A stretch of 25,739 nucleotides of DNA from a virus (IMGVR_UViG_3300013285_000068:1-25739), one strand, 5' to 3'; shown: positions 7,271 to 15,124, counted from the stretch's first letter. The notes: a model not told the origin generated them from the letters alone. Program-made: numbers and translations.

Positions 7271-8296
7271 TTATTTATTAACTGCCCTAAGCGTTCTTGC
7301 ACCGGGACGAACCTTCTTGAATTGTTCAAAGATTTCCGGTGCTTCTTTGCGAATGCGGTCAGTATCAAGCGACTCGACCTCCTTGCCTGACTTGTAAGAA
7401 AGGATAGGGTTGCCGTCAACAGTGGCAAACTCTGCATCACCAATCATCTCAATAACTTGAGCACGTAAAGCCTTGCGTTTAGCGTCTGCTTCATCAGCAA
7501 ACAACTTTGCCTCATTAAACTCAGCCCAAATTTCCGACAAAACAACACCGCCTTCGTAAACCTTACCGCTTTCGTGGCGTGGATAACGTTGTTGAAGTGC
7601 TGATTCGGTTGCATCGCTTCCATCAGTGGCAGGAGCAATGTTTTTTTCAACCAAGTCCCAAAACTGTTGCTCAGCAATAGTCATGTTCTCCGCAATGTCA
7701 ACGTCCCATTGCATCTCACGAACCTGCAATCCTTGACCACCGATTAGTGCCGCAAATGTAATGTTTTCCCAGCCAGTTACAACGCCGTAGTGATACGCCT
7801 GAAGCATGTAACTTTGCGGAATTCCATTGTAAGCCCAAGCACCGAGAGAGCCCGGTGAAGCAATACCGGCAGTCTTAACTTCAAGAATGCCTAGAACCCC
7901 TGGTGGTTCGTAATCAAAACGCCAAGTTTGAACCTTACCGGCAGGAAATTCCTCGCTAGGTTCAACGATTACAAAGTCAAGATTGGCAAACATAAACCCA
8001 AGATTTTCGGTCTTAGACTTAAGAATGACAGGCCACTCTACAACTGCCTTGTTGTAATCCTTGGCAAACTTTTCAGCAATAGGGCGTTCAAGAATGTGAC
8101 CCCATTCGGTGGCCTCATTGCCAACAAAATCACGTTCAATGGTTCCGGTCTTTTCAGCCCACAACGCATAAGCAGACTTGTATTTATTGACACCGCAAAC
8201 AGTACCGGCATCACTACCACCAATACCACCCTCACGTGCCTTAAGCCACTCTTCTTCACTCATGTCCCATACTGGGATAATCTCTACATTATTCAT
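7271..8296 (-). CDS. YqaJ-type viral recombinase exonuclease
   Basis: 341 residues. N-terminal motif WLKAREGGIGGSDAGTVCG (18-35), SAYALWAEKTG, GHILE with E70, ANLDFV with D107, and GILEVKTAG with E139 and K141. These make up the metal-binding Asp-Glu-x-Lys centre of the lambda Exo/YqaJ branch of the PD-(D/E)XK nucleases. Such enzymes degrade 5' strands to give 3' tails for an annealing protein; ERF is encoded next. The C-terminal third (EIWAEFNEAKLFADEADAKR) is a helical extension. AAAGGG precedes the start. It is transcribed with recA and the LexA-like gene. Confidence 0.88.
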   Translation of the reverse strand: MNNVEIIPVWDMSEEEWLKAREGGIGGSDAGTVCGVNKYKSAYALWAEKTGTIERDFVGNEATEWGHILERPIAEKFAKDYNKAVVEWPVILKSKTENLGFMFANLDFVIVEPSEEFPAGKVQTWRFDYEPPGVLGILEVKTAGIASPGSLGAWAYNGIPQSYMLQAYHYGVVTGWENITFAALIGGQGLQVREMQWDVDIAENMTIAEQQFWDLVEKNIAPATDGSDATESALQQRYPRHESGKVYEGGVVLSEIWAEFNEAKLFADEADAKRKALRAQVIEMIGDAEFATVDGNPILSYKSGKEVESLDTDRIRKEAPEIFEQFKKVRPGARTLRAVNK

Positions 8297-8298
8297 CT

Positions 8299-8517
8299 CT
8301 ACCCTTTCAGTTTAATAGTCCGGGCTACCCCGTCCTGGAAATCTAATACGCCTGCTTCTCTAAGTTCTTGGCAAATCTCAAACAAATAACCTAATGCAAG
8401 ACCGGTAACCTCAGAAAGGTCTCGGTAACTTGGACCGTAGTCATGTTTAGTATACCAGTTCTTAATAGATTTTACAATTAACTTTTCACTTTCAACTTTA
8501 GCATTAATTTTCTTCAT
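8299..8517 (-). CDS. LexA-like winged helix protein without protease domain
   Basis: 72 residues from ATG 8517 (GAGG nine bases upstream; a TTG at 8523 is less likely). The segment [20 protein letters not shown], then [16 protein letters not shown] and ARTIKL, follows the LexA N-terminal domain: PS-R-E/D-L, recognition helix, L-x-x-L-x-x-x-G, then the beta wing. The autoproteolytic Ser-Lys domain of LexA is absent, so it cannot be cleaved like LexA. It overlaps the end of recA by 14 nt. It may bind the GAAC-N4-GTTC palindrome in the recA promoter, or counteract host LexA. The DNA-binding call is fairly safe; the target is inferred. Confidence 0.75.
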   Translation of the reverse strand: MKKINAKVESEKLIVKSIKNWYTKHDYGPSYRDLSEVTGLALGYLFEICQELREAGVLDFQDGVARTIKLKG

Positions 8518-9535
8518 TGTCAATTACCTCAATTGGAGTTTTTTTAATGTGGTTTATAACTTGCTCGTATAGTTCTTTGTAAAGGTTTGGCGATTCTTCA
8601 ATCTTTGACTTTGCTTTTGAACGACCATTGGCGAATTGCTCACCCTGATAATAAATCCAAGCACCAGACTGACGTAAAACACCAGCATCAATAGCGCAAT
8701 CCAAAAGAACATTAGCCTTTGGAACACCAACGCCATACTCAAGGTCAAACTCCGCTTGACGAAGCGGTGGCGCAACTTTGTTTTTAACAACCTTCACTCG
8801 GGTTCGATTAGCAGTTGCTTCTTCACCCTTCTTAATGGTTTGAATACGACGAACGTCTAAACGCACCGAAGCGTAATAAGGCAAGGCCTTTCCGCCCGGC
8901 GTGTACTCACTTGGGCCGTACATTTTACCGATAGATTCACGCAATTGATTAATAAAAATTACAAGCGTATTGGTCTTTGATACCGTTCCAGTTAACTTGC
9001 GCAAGGCCTGACCCATCAAACGTGGTTGAAGTCCAACATGAGCATCGCCCATCTCGCCCTCAATTTCAGCGCGGGGAACCAAAGCGGCAACAGAATCCAC
9101 TACAACAATACCAATCTCACCGCTTTCCACAAGGCGAATTGTAATTTCAAGACCTTGCTCTGCGTTATTGGGTTGAGAAATCAATAAAGCGGGTAGGTCA
9201 ACACCAATTGCAGTGGCGTATACGGGGTCTAGGGCGTGTTCTGCGTCAACGTAAGCACAAATTAGACCCAAAGCCTGGGCCTCAGCAATTGCGTGCAACG
9301 CAAGCGTAGATTTACCAGATGAGGGTGGACCAAAAAATTCTACAATCCTACCCTTCGGTAGTCCACCCACCCCCAAAGCCATGTCCAGCGAAAGAATACC
9401 CGTAGGTATAACCTCAACTGGAACAATGTCCGACTCGTTCAAACGCATAATAGAACCAGCACCAAACTGCTTGTTAATCTCATCAAGCACTGCTGCTAGG
9501 GAATCGTTTGTTTTGGTAGTTGCTTTCTTTGCCAT
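8504..9535 (-). CDS. recA: RecA recombinase
   Basis: 343 residues, full length. Walker [10 protein letters not shown] (69-77), YVDAEHALD, Walker [14 protein letters not shown]1 region [20 protein letters not shown], then [14 protein letters not shown] and the L2 segment with [19 protein letters not shown]. The C-terminal domain is present ([18 protein letters not shown]) with a short acidic end. A complete RecA is unusual beside a complete ERF/exonuclease annealing system. GGAGG lies four bases before the ATG. First gene of the leftward operon, with an SOS-like palindrome in its promoter. Confidence 0.97.
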   Translation of the reverse strand: MAKKATTKTNDSLAAVLDEINKQFGAGSIMRLNESDIVPVEVIPTGILSLDMALGVGGLPKGRIVEFFGPPSSGKSTLALHAIAEAQALGLICAYVDAEHALDPVYATAIGVDLPALLISQPNNAEQGLEITIRLVESGEIGIVVVDSVAALVPRAEIEGEMGDAHVGLQPRLMGQALRKLTGTVSKTNTLVIFINQLRESIGKMYGPSEYTPGGKALPYYASVRLDVRRIQTIKKGEEATANRTRVKVVKNKVAPPLRQAEFDLEYGVGVPKANVLLDCAIDAGVLRQSGAWIYYQGEQFANGRSKAKSKIEESPNLYKELYEQVINHIKKTPIEVIDNEEN

Positions 9536-9569
9536 AAAACCTCCATTTTCAAATTTTAAATTGTTTTAC

Positions 9570-9598
9570 ATGTTATCAGAACATTTGTTCTGCGTCAA
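9570..9598 (-). promoter_or_regulatory. recA promoter with SOS-like operator
   Basis: Minus strand: TTGACG (9593-9598), 17-bp spacer, TAACAT (9570-9575). The spacer holds CAGAACAAATGTTCTG (9577-9592), arms CAGAACA and TGTTCTG, containing the core GAAC-N4-GTTC of the Gram-positive/actinobacterial LexA box. A bound repressor would sit exactly between -35 and -10. Confidence 0.75.
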
Positions 9599-9601
9599 GT
9601 A

Positions 9602-9630
9602 TTGACAAAACACAAACTGTATGATAAAAT
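9602..9630 (+). promoter_or_regulatory. Helicase promoter, probably giving a leaderless mRNA
   Basis: TTGACA (9602-9607), 17-bp spacer, TAAAAT (9625-9630). Only six bases separate the -10 from the ATG at 9637, so transcription should start at or next to the A of the start codon. No Shine-Dalgarno sequence is present. It is divergent from the recA promoter and close enough to be affected by its operator. Confidence 0.7.
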
Positions 9631-9636
9631 CGAGCC

Positions 9637-11691
9637 ATGACAAATTTGACGAGTAGCGGTAACTATGCGTGGGAAGAAGGCGGAGAAATCTTTGTAAAGT
9701 CCGTCTACAACAGCAAGATGGTGGAGGATTTCCGTGAAATTACGGGCAGAAGGTGGGATGGAAACCGGAAAGTTAACATCTTTCCCCATTCTTCGCTTAA
9801 TCAAATAAGGGCACTTGCACCCAAATGGGGCATAACCTTAGGTGATGAACTAGAGATTACTGGTCCTATGGACTTTACTGATAGTAAAAGAACTTATAAT
9901 GTTGAAGTTGTTGATGACAAGATTGTTATTTGTTTTGACTATAACCCTGCTCTTATTAATAGTATTAAGTCACACGTTCCCAGTGCTAAATGGGACTCAA
10001 CGGAACGAGCATGGAAAGTGCCTGAAAAGGACCTTGTTGATGTAGTTCGTTTCTCTGTGGCCTGCGACTTTACGCTCTCGCCTGAACTGAGTAAGAAGGC
10101 AAACGACGTAATTATTAAATCTAAAGAGATGCGTGAGGCTTCAGAATCACTAAGCGCTGACATTGAAATCCCCGGCATTGCGGTGCCACTGCTTCCGTAC
10201 CAGAAGGCAGGGGTCGCCTACATGCAGAAGGTTCGTAAGGGCATCATTGGAGACCAACCCGGACTAGGTAAAACTGCACAGGCTATTGCAACAATAGTAT
10301 TAGAAAATCAATTTCCATTAATAGTTGTTTGCCCTAATACTTTAAAAATTAACTGGGAACGTGAGGTTAAAAAATTTTTTCCAAATTTGACCACTTGTAT
10401 TCTTACGGGCGGCAAGCCCGCCCCAATTGAAAAATCGGATGTAATTATTGTTAACTACGATATTTTGTATCAACGTAATGATGACATCATTGAACATGGA
10501 TTTACTTCTTTAGTTGTAGACGAATCACACGCAATTAAAAACGGGCAGAAGAAGCACAACTGTCCAGAGTGCGCCGCGGTTTGTCGGTCCAACGCAACGA
10601 ACTGTGCCGGCTGTGGTTCCCGCGGGATTAAGCCAGTAGAACGCTGGACAGTAAAGCGTACTGATGCAGTTATGCGTCTTGCTAGGTTGCAAGGTCCGAA
10701 CGACATGACATTGCTCCTGACGGGAACCCCGATTACGAACCGCCCCGACGAGTTGATTCCGCAACTAGAAGCGGTGCGTTGTTTAGACCGGTTTGGTGGA
10801 GCGTGGCGATTTAAAAACCGTTATGCGCCTAAGCGAAACATGGCTATCAACACGTTAGAATTAAATAACAAAATGCGTGAGATGTGTTTTGTGCGCCGTG
10901 TTAAAAAAGACGTGTACGGAGAACTACCACCATTGCGTAATGCTGTTCAGTATTTGTCTATTGACGACAAGAAAATGAACGAGTACCGCATTGTTGAGAA
11001 CGACGTTGTTGAGTACTTTGCACAGCGAGCCAAAGACCTTGCTGAAGAAGATGGTAGTGACGGTACTGATGCGTACTGGCGTAAAAAAATTGCTTTAGAA
11101 AACTCGGTCAACTTAGTACGAATCACCGCTTTACGAGACGCCGTTTCAAAAATAAAATTTGACAGTATCTCGGAGTGGATTGATAACTTCCTTGAATCAA
11201 GTGACGGCGAAAAGGTAATTGTTTTTGCTGAGCACATTGACTTGGTGGAGAAAATCTACGACCGCTACAAGGACCTAGCCGTGAAGATTCGTGGTGGTGT
11301 ATCTACTGATAATCGACAGAAGGCAGTGGACAAATTCCAAACCGACTCGAAGTGTCGAGTGTTTGTAGCAAACATGACCTCAGCCTCAGAAGGTCTAACC
11401 CTAACCGCAGCAAGCGACGTGGTGTTTTGTGAACTTGGCTGGACCCCAGCAATTCACGAACAATGTGTTAGCCGTGCCTACGGTCGTGTAAATGACATGC
11501 ATGGTGCTACGGCGTGGTATCTTTTAGCACCTCAAACCATTGACGAAGACATCTATAGTCTGCTAGACAAGAAGCGTAAGATTGTAGATTCTGTTACCGA
11601 CGGCATTGACGTTGAGGAGCAGGGAAGTCTTATTGGCGAACTAGTCAAGACACTTGCGGACAGGGGCAGAAATAATGAAGGACTTAGTTGA
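9637..11691 (+). CDS. SNF2-family helicase with zinc-ribbon insertion
   Basis: 684 residues. The N-terminal ~180 residues contain two repeats ending in a W-x-V/I pattern (RRWDGNRKVNIFP, AKWDSTERAWKVP), like the HARP-type modules of SMARCAL1-related enzymes. The ATPase core has LLPYQKAGVAYM, Walker A DQPGLGKT (206-213), DESHAIKN (295-302), LTGTPITNRP, FAEHIDL, TSASEGLTLTAASDVVF and motif VI SRAYGR. Between DESH and LTGTP a C-x2-C...C-x2-C cluster (C309, C312, C323, C326, with C316) forms a probable zinc ribbon. It likely remodels or anneals DNA at forks. The mRNA appears leaderless. Confidence 0.92.
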   Translation: MTNLTSSGNYAWEEGGEIFVKSVYNSKMVEDFREITGRRWDGNRKVNIFPHSSLNQIRALAPKWGITLGDELEITGPMDFTDSKRTYNVEVVDDKIVICFDYNPALINSIKSHVPSAKWDSTERAWKVPEKDLVDVVRFSVACDFTLSPELSKKANDVIIKSKEMREASESLSADIEIPGIAVPLLPYQKAGVAYMQKVRKGIIGDQPGLGKTAQAIATIVLENQFPLIVVCPNTLKINWEREVKKFFPNLTTCILTGGKPAPIEKSDVIIVNYDILYQRNDDIIEHGFTSLVVDESHAIKNGQKKHNCPECAAVCRSNATNCAGCGSRGIKPVERWTVKRTDAVMRLARLQGPNDMTLLLTGTPITNRPDELIPQLEAVRCLDRFGGAWRFKNRYAPKRNMAINTLELNNKMREMCFVRRVKKDVYGELPPLRNAVQYLSIDDKKMNEYRIVENDVVEYFAQRAKDLAEEDGSDGTDAYWRKKIALENSVNLVRITALRDAVSKIKFDSISEWIDNFLESSDGEKVIVFAEHIDLVEKIYDRYKDLAVKIRGGVSTDNRQKAVDKFQTDSKCRVFVANMTSASEGLTLTAASDVVFCELGWTPAIHEQCVSRAYGRVNDMHGATAWYLLAPQTIDEDIYSLLDKKRKIVDSVTDGIDVEEQGSLIGELVKTLADRGRNNEGLS

Positions 11692-12637
11692 GGTAAAAGG
11701 TCACCGTTATGCGACCGTCCCTGAGTGGATTCTTGACTCAAAAATTAGCGACCGTGCCGTTAGGTTGTTTGGTGTACTTAATCGCTACGCAGGCGAAAAT
11801 AGACCCGCTTGGCCTTCAAGGAAAACACTAGCCACACGCCTTGACTGCTCCGTTCCCAGCATTGACCGTTCCATGAGGGAATTGGTTGAACTTGGAGCCT
11901 TGACCGTAGAAGAACGCAGGCGTGAAAATGGCTCTAGAACTAGTTCTTTGTATCACCTTTGGCCATCTAATGAAATCCAGCGACTTAAGTCAAAACCTAT
12001 AAAAGTACGCAGGTTTGAAGACAGCAACCTATCACCCGTGATAGTACCCCCTATCACCAGTGATAGTACCCCCCTATCACCGGTGATACACCCAGAAGGA
12101 ACATTAATAGAAGGAACATTAGATAACAATATAATGTCTGTTAGTGATGAAGAATTATCAGTATCTAAGTTTACAAATGAATTTGATGAATTGTGGTTGT
12201 TGTATCCAAGGGGTGATAACAAGTTGGGTGCATATGAAAAATATAATGCAACGCTAAAAAAGGGAGCGACACACCAGCAGTTGTTGAGTGCTGTTATCGC
12301 TTACGCCAAAGCACGTGAGGGTGGAGAAAAGAAATTCAACATGCTCGGCGCAACTTTTTTTGGACCACATGAACGTTGGCGCGATTTTATGCCGGCTGAT
12401 GTTTCAATTGAAATGTCACAAGAGCAAACCACACTTGCTCAAGTATGGGAAGACTACGACCGTGGCGAAGATTGGACCGACCCAAAAACAAATGAAAAAA
12501 GAAACACATTGCCCGCCGTGTTGGGTTACAATCGTCCTAAGAATTTAGACGGGCAATACGTTGATTTAAGTGGCAAGCCATACGCAATAAATAATGCTGG
12601 CGAACGTGTCAGCGCAGATTACTGGGCAGAGAGGTAA
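11675..12637 (+). CDS. Replication initiator-like protein with wHTH domain
   Basis: 320 residues from ATG 11675, with AGGGG eight bases upstream; it overlaps the end of the helicase gene by 17 nt. Residues 15-90 form a winged helix typical of phage replisome organisers: SDRAVRLFGVLNRYAG, RPAWPSRKTLATRLDCSVPS, IDRSMRELVELGALTVEERR. A low-complexity linker follows (about 118-165), encoded by the iteron cluster. The next domain (FDELWLLYPRGDNKLGAYEKYNATL...) resembles the C-terminal part of DnaD- or O-like proteins that load helicase. The next gene is that helicase. I call it initiator by domain order, internal origin and context. Confidence 0.78.
   Translation: MKDLVEVKGHRYATVPEWILDSKISDRAVRLFGVLNRYAGENRPAWPSRKTLATRLDCSVPSIDRSMRELVELGALTVEERRRENGSRTSSLYHLWPSNEIQRLKSKPIKVRRFEDSNLSPVIVPPITSDSTPLSPVIHPEGTLIEGTLDNNIMSVSDEELSVSKFTNEFDELWLLYPRGDNKLGAYEKYNATLKKGATHQQLLSAVIAYAKAREGGEKKFNMLGATFFGPHERWRDFMPADVSIEMSQEQTTLAQVWEDYDRGEDWTDPKTNEKRNTLPAVLGYNRPKNLDGQYVDLSGKPYAINNAGERVSADYWAER
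12030..12088 (+). repeat. Three palindromic iterons, candidate replication origin
   Basis: Three copies of TATCAC-CN-GTGATA at 12030-12043, 12052-12065 and 12075-12088 (centres CC, CA, CG), spaced 22 and 23 bp and joined by GTACCCCC-type spacers. Copy 3 is a perfect 14-bp palindrome. The repeats are read in different codon phases (SPVI, ITSDS, SPVI), so conservation is at DNA level. They lie inside the initiator gene, as lambda iterons lie in gene O. Confidence 0.75.
12094..12190 (+). other. AT-rich stretch next to the iterons, possible unwinding element
   Basis: Directly downstream of the iterons lies a 13-bp direct repeat, AGAAGGAACATTA (12094-12106 and 12109-12121), then a markedly AT-rich run to about 12190 encoding DNNIMSVSDEELSVSKF. 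The order iterons then AT-rich DNA matches lambdoid origins. Its role as duplex unwinding element is inferred. Confidence 0.5.
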
Positions 12638-12645
12638 CAAAACGA

Positions 12646-13845
12646 GTGGGCACTCAAAAGATTCCGCATGACTTTGAAGCAGAGGAATCTGTTCTTGGCG
12701 CAATGCTTCTTACCAACGAAGCAATTATTACTGGTATTGACAGCGTGAAGGTTGAAGATTTTTACAATCCAACGAACGCTCGTATTTTTGGTGCAATATT
12801 AAATTGTTTTTCTAAAGGCATAAAAGTTGATGCCGTGACAGTTGCTTCAGAAATGAACGACAATCAAATAATACCAATGTTGATTCAGTTCAGTCTGAAC
12901 ACGCCTTCGTCAAGCAACATAACAAACTATGCGGCTATTGTTCGCAAGCACAGTATTTCTCGTTCTTTGATGGGAACGTTTGAAGAGTCAACAAAACTGA
13001 TTCGTCTTGGCGAAGACCCATTTGAAATGGCCGAGCGTGTTGCAAAAATTGCTTCGGGTATTCAGAACTTTCATACGAAAGAACCTGAATCAATGACGTT
13101 GCAGGAACTAGAAGACAACGCAGAATTAATTGCACCAGTTGTTATTCCGGGAATGATGCACCGAGACTATCGAACGATTGTTGTTGCCGAAGAAGGTGCT
13201 GGTAAGTCGCTACTACTTCGTACGATTGCCATGACTGCTTCACAGGGTTACCACCCATTTAGTCATCAAGAAATTTTGCCAATTCGTGCTTTAATTGTTG
13301 ACCTTGAAAACCCAACCGAAGCAATTACGCAGACCGCTTCACCGTTAATGCGCATGATGCAGGAAAAGAATACGGGACGGTTTGACCAAGAGCGTTTGCG
13401 TTTTTGGCGTAAACCCGGTGGTATTGACATTCGTCGCCTATCGGACAAAGCGGAATTGCAAAGAGAAATTATGTTTCATAAACCAGAACTTGTTTGCATT
13501 GGTCCAATTTATAAAATGTATCGCCGTAACTCTAGTGAATCATACGAGGATTCTGCTGACGAAGCAATGGCTGTGTTGGATGAACTTCGCACCCGCTTTG
13601 AGTTTGCGCTTATAATGGAACACCATGCGGCTAAGGGAAAATCAGGAGAAAAGCGTGACCTTTCTCCAATGGGTTCACAGCGTTGGATGGCGTGGCCCGA
13701 AATTGGTATATCGTTGTATAAAGATACAGAGGTTGAGGGAACTCTTAACGTAAAGCGTTATAGAGGCGACCGACTTCAAGGCGTTTCATGGCCGGACAGA
13801 ATTTATCGAAACAGGCAATGGCTTGTAGAAGGGGTTTGGGATTAA
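12646..13845 (+). CDS. Replicative helicase, DnaB N-domain plus RepA-like ATPase
   Basis: 399 residues from GTG 12646. Residues 6-105 match the DnaB N-terminal helical domain (PHDFEAEESVLGAMLLTNEA, VEDFYNPTNARIFGAI). The second half is a RecA-fold ATPase of the RepA/AAA_25 type: Walker A AEEGAGKS (181-188), ALIVDLENP, LVCIGPIYKMYR and LIMEHHAAKG with an adjacent sensor-like region PMGSQRWMAW. It would unwind DNA ahead of the fork after loading by the initiator encoded upstream. GAGG precedes the start. The hybrid of DnaB N-domain with RepA-type ATPase is seen in several actinobacteriophages. Confidence 0.87.
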   Translation: MGTQKIPHDFEAEESVLGAMLLTNEAIITGIDSVKVEDFYNPTNARIFGAILNCFSKGIKVDAVTVASEMNDNQIIPMLIQFSLNTPSSSNITNYAAIVRKHSISRSLMGTFEESTKLIRLGEDPFEMAERVAKIASGIQNFHTKEPESMTLQELEDNAELIAPVVIPGMMHRDYRTIVVAEEGAGKSLLLRTIAMTASQGYHPFSHQEILPIRALIVDLENPTEAITQTASPLMRMMQEKNTGRFDQERLRFWRKPGGIDIRRLSDKAELQREIMFHKPELVCIGPIYKMYRRNSSESYEDSADEAMAVLDELRTRFEFALIMEHHAAKGKSGEKRDLSPMGSQRWMAWPEIGISLYKDTEVEGTLNVKRYRGDRLQGVSWPDRIYRNRQWLVEGVWD

Positions 13846-14339
13846 TGACAGTAGTAGTTGCTTATACATGTGAAGATTGGTGTGGAATGTCATTTGATTC
13901 TGCCTCTAGCGACGATGACATGATTCTCGCTGCCTCAACGCCCAAGGCAATCATTCACGCAGGGAACGGCATCATTGGTGCCGCAGGTTCTTGGCGTGTT
14001 ATAAATCTCTTGTCAAAGTTAAAGGCAAGAAAAGTGAGCCCGGAGACAATTGTTTCCATGCTCAAAGAGGTGAAGGGTGAAGATGAATCCATCAAGGAGA
14101 TGGAGATTCTTTGCGCTTGGCCCAATCGTCCGTTGGTCATCATTCAAGGTGACTTTGCGATGATTGAAATGGAGTCGCCGTATCTGGCGATTGGTTCAGG
14201 TTCCCCCTATTCGATTGGCTACCTTGAGGGTTGCGAAGAGATAGGCCCAGAAGAACTTAACTACGCCGTGGAAGTAGCAGTTAAATACTCCCCGAGCGTT
14301 GTTGGCCCAGTAAAAAATCTTTACTGTGGGTCGAAGTAG
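13845..14339 (+). CDS. Proteasome-beta/HslV-like Ntn hydrolase
   Basis: 164 residues from ATG 13845, which overlaps the helicase stop (TAATG). If Met1 is removed, Thr becomes residue 1, and Asp17 (SFDS), Lys33 (TPKAI) and Gly47 (AAGSW) fall at exactly the proteasome beta numbering. AIGSGSPYS (114-122) matches the Ser-Gly motif of HslV and beta subunits. No propeptide is present, as in HslV. The usual Asp166/Ser169 positions look altered (SPSVVGP). Length is close to HslV (about 175). It is probably a self-assembling threonine peptidase or a relative; no partner unfoldase gene is seen here. Confidence 0.8.
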   Translation: MTVVVAYTCEDWCGMSFDSASSDDDMILAASTPKAIIHAGNGIIGAAGSWRVINLLSKLKARKVSPETIVSMLKEVKGEDESIKEMEILCAWPNRPLVIIQGDFAMIEMESPYLAIGSGSPYSIGYLEGCEEIGPEELNYAVEVAVKYSPSVVGPVKNLYCGSK

Positions 14340-14349
14340 AAGGGAATAG

Positions 14350-14835
14350 ATGAAATATCTATCAATTGTCCTTTTGACAGTTAGTAGTTTTGGTTTGGGT
14401 ACAGCATTGCCAACTAAAAGTTCGGCAGACGCACCTCAAACTACAACAACCATTACAGGCACGGGGGCATCTTGGAACCCTGCGTCGCTATTAGAACCAC
14501 CAGTTGCACCGCCTTCGTTGACGCACATTAATGTGCCTACAACGACGACGACAACACTTTACCCACCACCGCTTGTCTCTCCAGACATTATGGCTAAGTG
14601 GCAAAAAGTTGCTCAGTGCGAGCAAAGTGGTAATTGGCATGCTAGGGGTCCAATTTATTCAGGTGGTTTAGGAATATTAGAAACCAACTGGGTACATTAT
14701 GGTGGATTAAAATTGTTTGGGCCGTTGTACGCTGCAAGTCCTGAACAACAAGTTTTTATCGCAAGAAAAATACAAGCAGCGGCAGGAATGCCGGAACACG
14801 TTCCCAACCAATTTGGTTGTGGCGGTGGATGGTAA
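14350..14835 (+). CDS. Secreted Rpf-like transglycosylase-type protein
   Basis: 161 residues. A signal peptide covers about 1-20 (KYLSIVLLTVSSFGLGTALP). A Thr/Pro-rich linker (28-75) follows, then a resuscitation-promoting-factor-like domain: WQKVAQCEQSGNW with catalytic Glu91, YSGGLGILETNWVHYGG, and ASPEQQVFIARKIQ. Cys90 and Cys157 probably form the Rpf disulfide. Rpf domains cut actinobacterial peptidoglycan. A signal peptide is unusual for an endolysin carried by tailed phages and suggests export to the wall, perhaps for host reactivation or exclusion. GGGA precedes the ATG. Confidence 0.85.
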   Translation: MKYLSIVLLTVSSFGLGTALPTKSSADAPQTTTTITGTGASWNPASLLEPPVAPPSLTHINVPTTTTTTLYPPPLVSPDIMAKWQKVAQCEQSGNWHARGPIYSGGLGILETNWVHYGGLKLFGPLYAASPEQQVFIARKIQAAAGMPEHVPNQFGCGGGW

Positions 14836-14853
14836 AACAAAAAAGGTAAATAA

Positions 14854-15069
14854 ATGAACTTTGATGAATGGCTAAAATACGGTATTGAAAATGGATTTTG
14901 CACGGAACAATTTTGTTCTACACATGATGCAATGCCATTACATGAAACAGAAGAACGAGCGTGGAGCGAGGGCAATGACCCATGCGCACACATGGTAAGA
15001 CTAGGCATGCCGTCTGATTGGATTTTACCTGATTGGTGGTTTGAGGAGATAAAAGATGACAACAACTAA
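14854..15069 (+). CDS. Small actinophage protein, unknown
   Basis: 71 residues. MNFDEWLKYGIENGFC, FCSTHDAMPLHETEE and DPCAHMVRL resemble a family of short proteins frequent in actinobacteriophages, with the conserved W, CSTHD and DPC-x-H blocks. The two Cys and two His could bind a metal. AAAAGG lies before the start. Its end overlaps a 22-codon frame. Function unknown. Confidence 0.72.
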   Translation: MNFDEWLKYGIENGFCTEQFCSTHDAMPLHETEERAWSEGNDPCAHMVRLGMPSDWILPDWWFEEIKDDNN

Positions 15070-15124
15070 AATTGGAAACACATACTACGTGAACATTGGT
15101 TTTTGGATTAAGGTTTCAAAATGA
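15056..15124 (+). CDS. 22-residue peptide, possible coupling leader
   Basis: The frame MTTTKIGNTYYVNIGFWIKV begins after a strong GAGGAG ribosome site, overlaps the previous stop, and ends in TGA overlapping the ATG of the next gene (ATGA at 15121-15124). It may be a genuine micro-peptide or a leader that delivers ribosomes to the next gene. Confidence 0.45.
   Translation: MTTTKIGNTYYVNIGFWIKVSK

Noticed and set aside
7928-8389. 153-codon plus-strand frame
   Set aside because: It is antisense to the YqaJ-like exonuclease and LexA-like genes and lacks any recognised motif.
9939-11237. Several 78-96-codon minus-strand frames
   Set aside because: All are antisense to the SNF2 helicase, whose motifs are intact; none has a ribosome site or familiar motif.
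12094-12121. 13-bp direct repeat as an extra iteron pair
   Set aside because: Both copies are in the same codon phase and encode EGTL twice, so a protein repeat explains them equally well.
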